Below are positions 5,376 to 5,532 of a DNA stretch of 5,532 nucleotides, piece by piece. The notes beneath the pieces are model-generated. The model did not search any database. It was not told where the DNA came from and worked only from the letters and a program-made list of their open reading frames with translations. Position numbers and translations under genes: made by a program. Position 1 is the first letter of the stretch, and each line of letters starts with the position of its first letter. Origin of the DNA: Spirochaetia bacterium (lineage in GTDB: Bacteria; Spirochaetota; Spirochaetia; Sphaerochaetales; Sphaerochaetaceae); the NCBI GenBank assembly GCA_900769955.1, contig CAAGIP010000205.1, positions 1-5,532 on the forward strand. Reading direction: 5' to 3'.

Positions 5376-5532
5376 AGAACTGCGGGAGCGTGCGACTGTC
5401 CACCGGTACTGACGGCCTTTATCGGCCTCCCGGCTTTGATTCCTGCAGTTTCACATTCAGGACACACAGGTGACGTCGCGTCGTGGGGTGGTTGACTGCA
5501 CCCCTCGGAATTGCTCCCGAAGATCCCGGCTA
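5363..5532 (-). CDS. Possible 3' end of an unknown minus-strand gene (partial)
   Basis: On the minus strand a frame is open from the window edge (5530) for 55 codons to a TAG at 5363-5365. It ends in GGQSHAPAVLMLG and contains a CPEC motif with PVCPECETAGIKAGRPIK. I do not recognise it. The stretch is about 60% G+C, where long open frames occur easily by chance, and the plus strand is also open here to 5495. It may be coding, or it may be a GC-rich repeat or structured element. No ribosome binding site or start can be judged because the frame runs off the window. Confidence 0.2.
   Translation of the reverse strand, partial: AGIFGSNSEGCSQPPHDATSPVCPECETAGIKAGRPIKAVSTGGQSHAPAVLMLG
5376..5532. 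other. GC-rich block of unknown nature with nested inverted repeats
   Basis: CGGGAGC (5383-5389) is complementary to GCTCCCG (5513-5519). Inside lie TGTCC/GGACA (5397-5401/5460-5464), a GGCC pair around 5413-5427, and a GGGGTG/CACCCC hairpin (5485-5490/5499-5504, 8-nt loop). G+C is about 60% by hand count, against about 40% in the preceding 250 bases. It may be a dispersed repeat, a structured RNA or the end of the next gene. Nothing here settles which. Confidence 0.3.

Noticed and set aside
5313..5495. 60-codon plus-strand open frame in the tail
   Set aside because: It begins inside the AAA-ATPase remnant in a different frame and crosses the composition junction. No ribosome binding site precedes its ATG. 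Only its NDINYPSI piece is explained, as part of the remnant.
5062..5532. tRNA, CRISPR array or insertion-sequence transposase in the tail
   Set aside because: I looked for cloverleaf pairing around GGTTCG, for regularly spaced repeats and for transposase motifs, and found none.

Overview
The window holds the end of a compact housekeeping gene cluster, all on the + strand: lnt (apolipoprotein N-acyltransferase, 5' end outside the window), cinA (two-domain CinA/PncC), rho (transcription termination factor with a very long N-terminal extension) and rpmE (ribosomal protein bL31). A strong intrinsic terminator closes the cluster at about 5025-5061. Gaps between genes are 1 bp (lnt/cinA), 78 bp (cinA/rho) and 57 bp (rho/rpmE). 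lnt and cinA are clearly one transcription unit. rho may also have its own promoter in the AT-rich 78-bp gap.

The likely source is a spirochaete of the Treponema group, perhaps a gut or rumen species. This is inference. It rests on the gene set and order (from memory, similar to Treponema), on the bulky lysine/alanine-rich extension of Rho, and on a remnant of an AAA-ATPase-like gene of a type that is multi-copy in many gut anaerobes. The lnt gene points to a diderm that triacylates its lipoproteins.

Region by region: 1-1533, Lnt membrane helices, nitrilase-like catalytic domain with a complete Glu-Lys-Cys triad, and C-terminal helix. 1535-2782, CinA with an N-terminal MoaB/MocF-like domain and a C-terminal nicotinamide-nucleotide amidase domain. 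2783-2860, AT-rich gap with a candidate promoter and the rho ribosome binding site. 2861-4738, Rho. 4739-4795, a short hairpin followed by the rpmE ribosome binding site. 4796-4999, bL31 with four zinc-binding cysteines. 5025-5061, terminator.

The last 470 bases contain no intact gene. About 5131-5375 is the decayed N-terminal part of an AAA-ATPase-like gene, readable across two frameshifts and one in-frame stop. At about 5376 the homology ends and base composition jumps from about 40% to about 60% G+C (hand count). The rest is GC-rich sequence of unknown nature, with a minus-strand reading frame open to the window edge.

The four intact genes serve envelope lipoprotein maturation, NAD-cycle/nucleotide salvage, transcription termination and translation. 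They share no single pathway. I see no clear new multi-gene system. The points most worth following are the low-complexity Rho extension, the perfect 15-nt repeat flanking its Asn-rich tract, the AAA-ATPase remnant and the abrupt junction after it.
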